Part shown: in pieces, positions 4,770 through 6,315 of the stretch
Layout: each line of letters opens with the position of its first letter
Position numbering within the stretch: position 1 is the first letter of the stretch
DNA from: an uncultured Lachnospiraceae bacterium
GTDB lineage: Bacteria; Bacillota; Clostridia; Lachnospirales; Lachnospiraceae
NCBI GenBank assembly: GCA_947175775.1
Contig: CAMWNY010000161.1
Coordinates: 1-6,315, forward strand
DNA length: 6,315 bases
Direction of reading: 5' to 3'
Program-made: the position numbers and the translations under genes
The notes under the pieces: model-generated
What the model was told of the DNA's origin: nothing
Databases searched by the model: none
Seen by the model: the letters and a program-made list of their open reading frames with translations, nothing else

Positions 4770-6315
4770 TTATTTCACCTGCCCCGCAAGCACCGCCTTC
4801 GCCTCGTCAATCGCTTTGTCGATTCCCGCCGGATTTTTACCGCCTGCCTGTGCCATATTCGGGCGTCCGCCGCCGCCCCCGCCGACAAGCCCTGCAATGC
4901 CTTTAATCAGATTTCCGGCGTGTGCGCCCTTTTGCATCGCGCCGTCCGTTGCCATTGCCACAAGATTCACCTTGCCGTCCGCATCGGATGCAAGCACAAT
5001 CACGCCCTCGCCAAGCTTTGCCTTCAGCTGGTCTCCCAAATCACGCAGTCCGTTCATATCCACGCCGTCCACACGCGCCGCAAGAAGCTTTACGCCGTTT
5101 ACGTCAGCAACCTTGTCCATAACATCGCCAAGCGCATCTTTTGCCGCCTTGCTCTTTAACGACTCATTTTCGCTTTGCAGCGCCTTGATTTCCGCCATCA
5201 TATGCTCAATCTTCTCCACAAGGTTCGCAGGCGTTGCTTTTGCCGCTTTCGCCGCTTTGTCAAGCTCGTCCTCTATTTTTTTATAATAATCAAGCACATT
5301 CTCGCCCGTCAGCGCCTCGATACGGCGCACGCCTGCCGCCACGCCGCTCTCCGACACAATCTTAAACGCCGCAATTTCACCCGTGTTTTTCACATGTGTA
5401 CCGCCGCAGAACTCCTTTGAAAAATCGCCCATCGAAACAACACGCACTGTCTCGCCGTACTTCTCGTCAAACAATGCCATTGCGCCCGTCTTCTTCGCCT
5501 CGTCCATCGTCATGACATTCGTGTCCACCGAAATATTCTCGGCAATCTTGTCATTGACCATCTTCTCAACCTTTGCAAGCTCCTCGCCTGTCATTGCCTC
5601 AAAATGACTAAAGTCAAAACGCGTCCGCTCGTCGTCCTGATAAGAGCCTTTCTGCTGCACATGCGAACCAAGCACCTCGCGCAGCGCCTTCTGCATCAAA
5701 TGTGTCGCCGAGTGGTTTTTACAGGTCTTTGCACGGTTTGCTGCATCAACGCTTAACACCGCACTGTCGCCGACCTTGAGCATTCCCTTTGTCACCGTAC
5801 CGATATGCGCAATCCTGTTTCCAACCACGTTAATCGTATCCTTTACGACAAACTCCGCGTCACCTGCCGTAATCACACCCTTATCGCCTGCCTGACCGCC
5901 CATTGTCGCATAAAACGGCGTCCGTTCGACAATCACCGCGCCCGTCTGTCCGTCCGTAAGCGCGTCAACAATCTCGTCCTCCGTTGTGAGCGCCGTAATC
6001 GGCGTTTCAATGGTCAGGCTGTCGTAGCCTTCAAATTTACTTGTTATACTTTTATCAATCTGCTCATAAATCGTGGCATCCGCACCCATATAATTCGAAA
6101 CCTTGCGTGCATCATGCGCCTTCTTCCTCTGCTCGTCCATCGCCTTATGAAAGCCGTCCAAGTCAACCAAAATCCCCTTCTCCTCAAGAATTTCAATCGT
6201 CAGGTCAATCGGAAAACCATACGTGTCATACAACTTAAACGCATCCGCACCAGAAAGCGTCTTCTCTCCCTTATCCGCAAGCGCGCGCTCCATGTCGGCA
6301 AGGATATTCAAGCCC
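4770..6315 (-). CDS. alaS: Alanyl-tRNA synthetase, C-terminal ~514 residues, start outside the window
   Basis: Alanyl-tRNA synthetase charges tRNA-Ala with alanine in the cytoplasm and clears mischarged Ser/Gly. The present part begins GLNILADMERAL. It includes the end of the aminoacylation/tRNA-recognition region (LSGADAFKLYDTYGFPIDLT, ~19-38 of the visible part) and the editing domain. The editing domain has the metal-binding HSATH (200-204, bases about 5714-5700) and CGGTH (302-306, bases about 5408-5394). A coiled-coil-like linker follows (~345-395), then the C-Ala domain with its glycine run GLVGGGGGGRPNMAQAGGK (474-492). Stop is TAA (4770-4772). The family is usually about 870-880 residues, so roughly 40% at the N-terminus, including the class II motifs, is missing only because the window ends. 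All visible editing residues are intact. The GC content is much higher than in the downstream PIN-like gene. The hairpin 4713-4757 follows it. Confidence 0.98.
   Translation of the reverse strand, partial: GLNILADMERALADKGEKTLSGADAFKLYDTYGFPIDLTIEILEEKGILVDLDGFHKAMDEQRKKAHDARKVSNYMGADATIYEQIDKSITSKFEGYDSLTIETPITALTTEDEIVDALTDGQTGAVIVERTPFYATMGGQAGDKGVITAGDAEFVVKDTINVVGNRIAHIGTVTKGMLKVGDSAVLSVDAANRAKTCKNHSATHLMQKALREVLGSHVQQKGSYQDDERTRFDFSHFEAMTGEELAKVEKMVNDKIAENISVDTNVMTMDEAKKTGAMALFDEKYGETVRVVSMGDFSKEFCGGTHVKNTGEIAAFKIVSESGVAAGVRRIEALTGENVLDYYKKIEDELDKAAKAAKATPANLVEKIEHMMAEIKALQSENESLKSKAAKDALGDVMDKVADVNGVKLLAARVDGVDMNGLRDLGDQLKAKLGEGVIVLASDADGKVNLVAMATDGAMQKGAHAGNLIKGIAGLVGGGGGGRPNMAQAGGKNPAGIDKAIDEAKAVLAGQVK

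Noticed and set aside
4816..5286. 156-codon plus-strand open frame opposite alaS
   Set aside because: It lies wholly antisense to the well-supported alaS reading frame. Its serine/proline/alanine-rich low-complexity product is what GC-rich alanine codons give when read backwards, and it resembles no protein family.

Overview
The window looks like chromosomal DNA from a low-to-medium GC member of the Clostridia (Firmicutes), most like Lachnospiraceae. That is inferred from the CmpB-family membrane protein, the short S21 protein, the S11 carboxypeptidase, consensus sigma-A promoters and strong AAGGAGG-type ribosome binding sites. It is not proven. Every supported gene lies on the minus strand, so transcription runs from high to low coordinates. 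I saw no tRNA, rRNA, CRISPR array, insertion sequence or convincing plus-strand gene.

In order of transcription, the window opens inside alaS (alanyl-tRNA synthetase), of which the C-terminal ~514 residues are present (6315-4770). A hairpin follows (4713-4757). Next comes an AT-rich gene for a PIN/NYN-like predicted nuclease (4665-4024). A clear extended -10 promoter (3945-3950) then starts an apparent three-gene operon: a small secreted or membrane-anchored protein of unknown function (3909-3505), an ArsB/NhaD (SLC13-like) ion permease (3440-2085), and a cytidylate-kinase-like P-loop protein (2070-1465). A three-copy AT-rich tandem repeat and a good sigma-A promoter separate this from rpsU (ribosomal protein S21, 1315-1139), which ends at its own terminator. 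A CmpB/DUF1113 membrane protein follows (1054-461), ending at a perfect 12-bp terminator hairpin. Last is the start of a D-alanyl-D-alanine carboxypeptidase (367 to the window edge), with its signal peptide and catalytic SxxK motif.

Most of the content is ordinary housekeeping: translation (alaS, rpsU) and cell-wall trimming (the carboxypeptidase). The least explained parts are the small exported protein plus permease plus kinase-like operon, whose shared job cannot be read from sequence, and the PIN-like gene. The latter is much more AT-rich than alaS (16 G/C in one hand-counted 60-base line against 35 in an alaS line), which suggests an accessory or transferred gene between housekeeping genes. 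I found no multi-gene defence island or other clearly new system, and no stretch over 300 bases lacks a gene.
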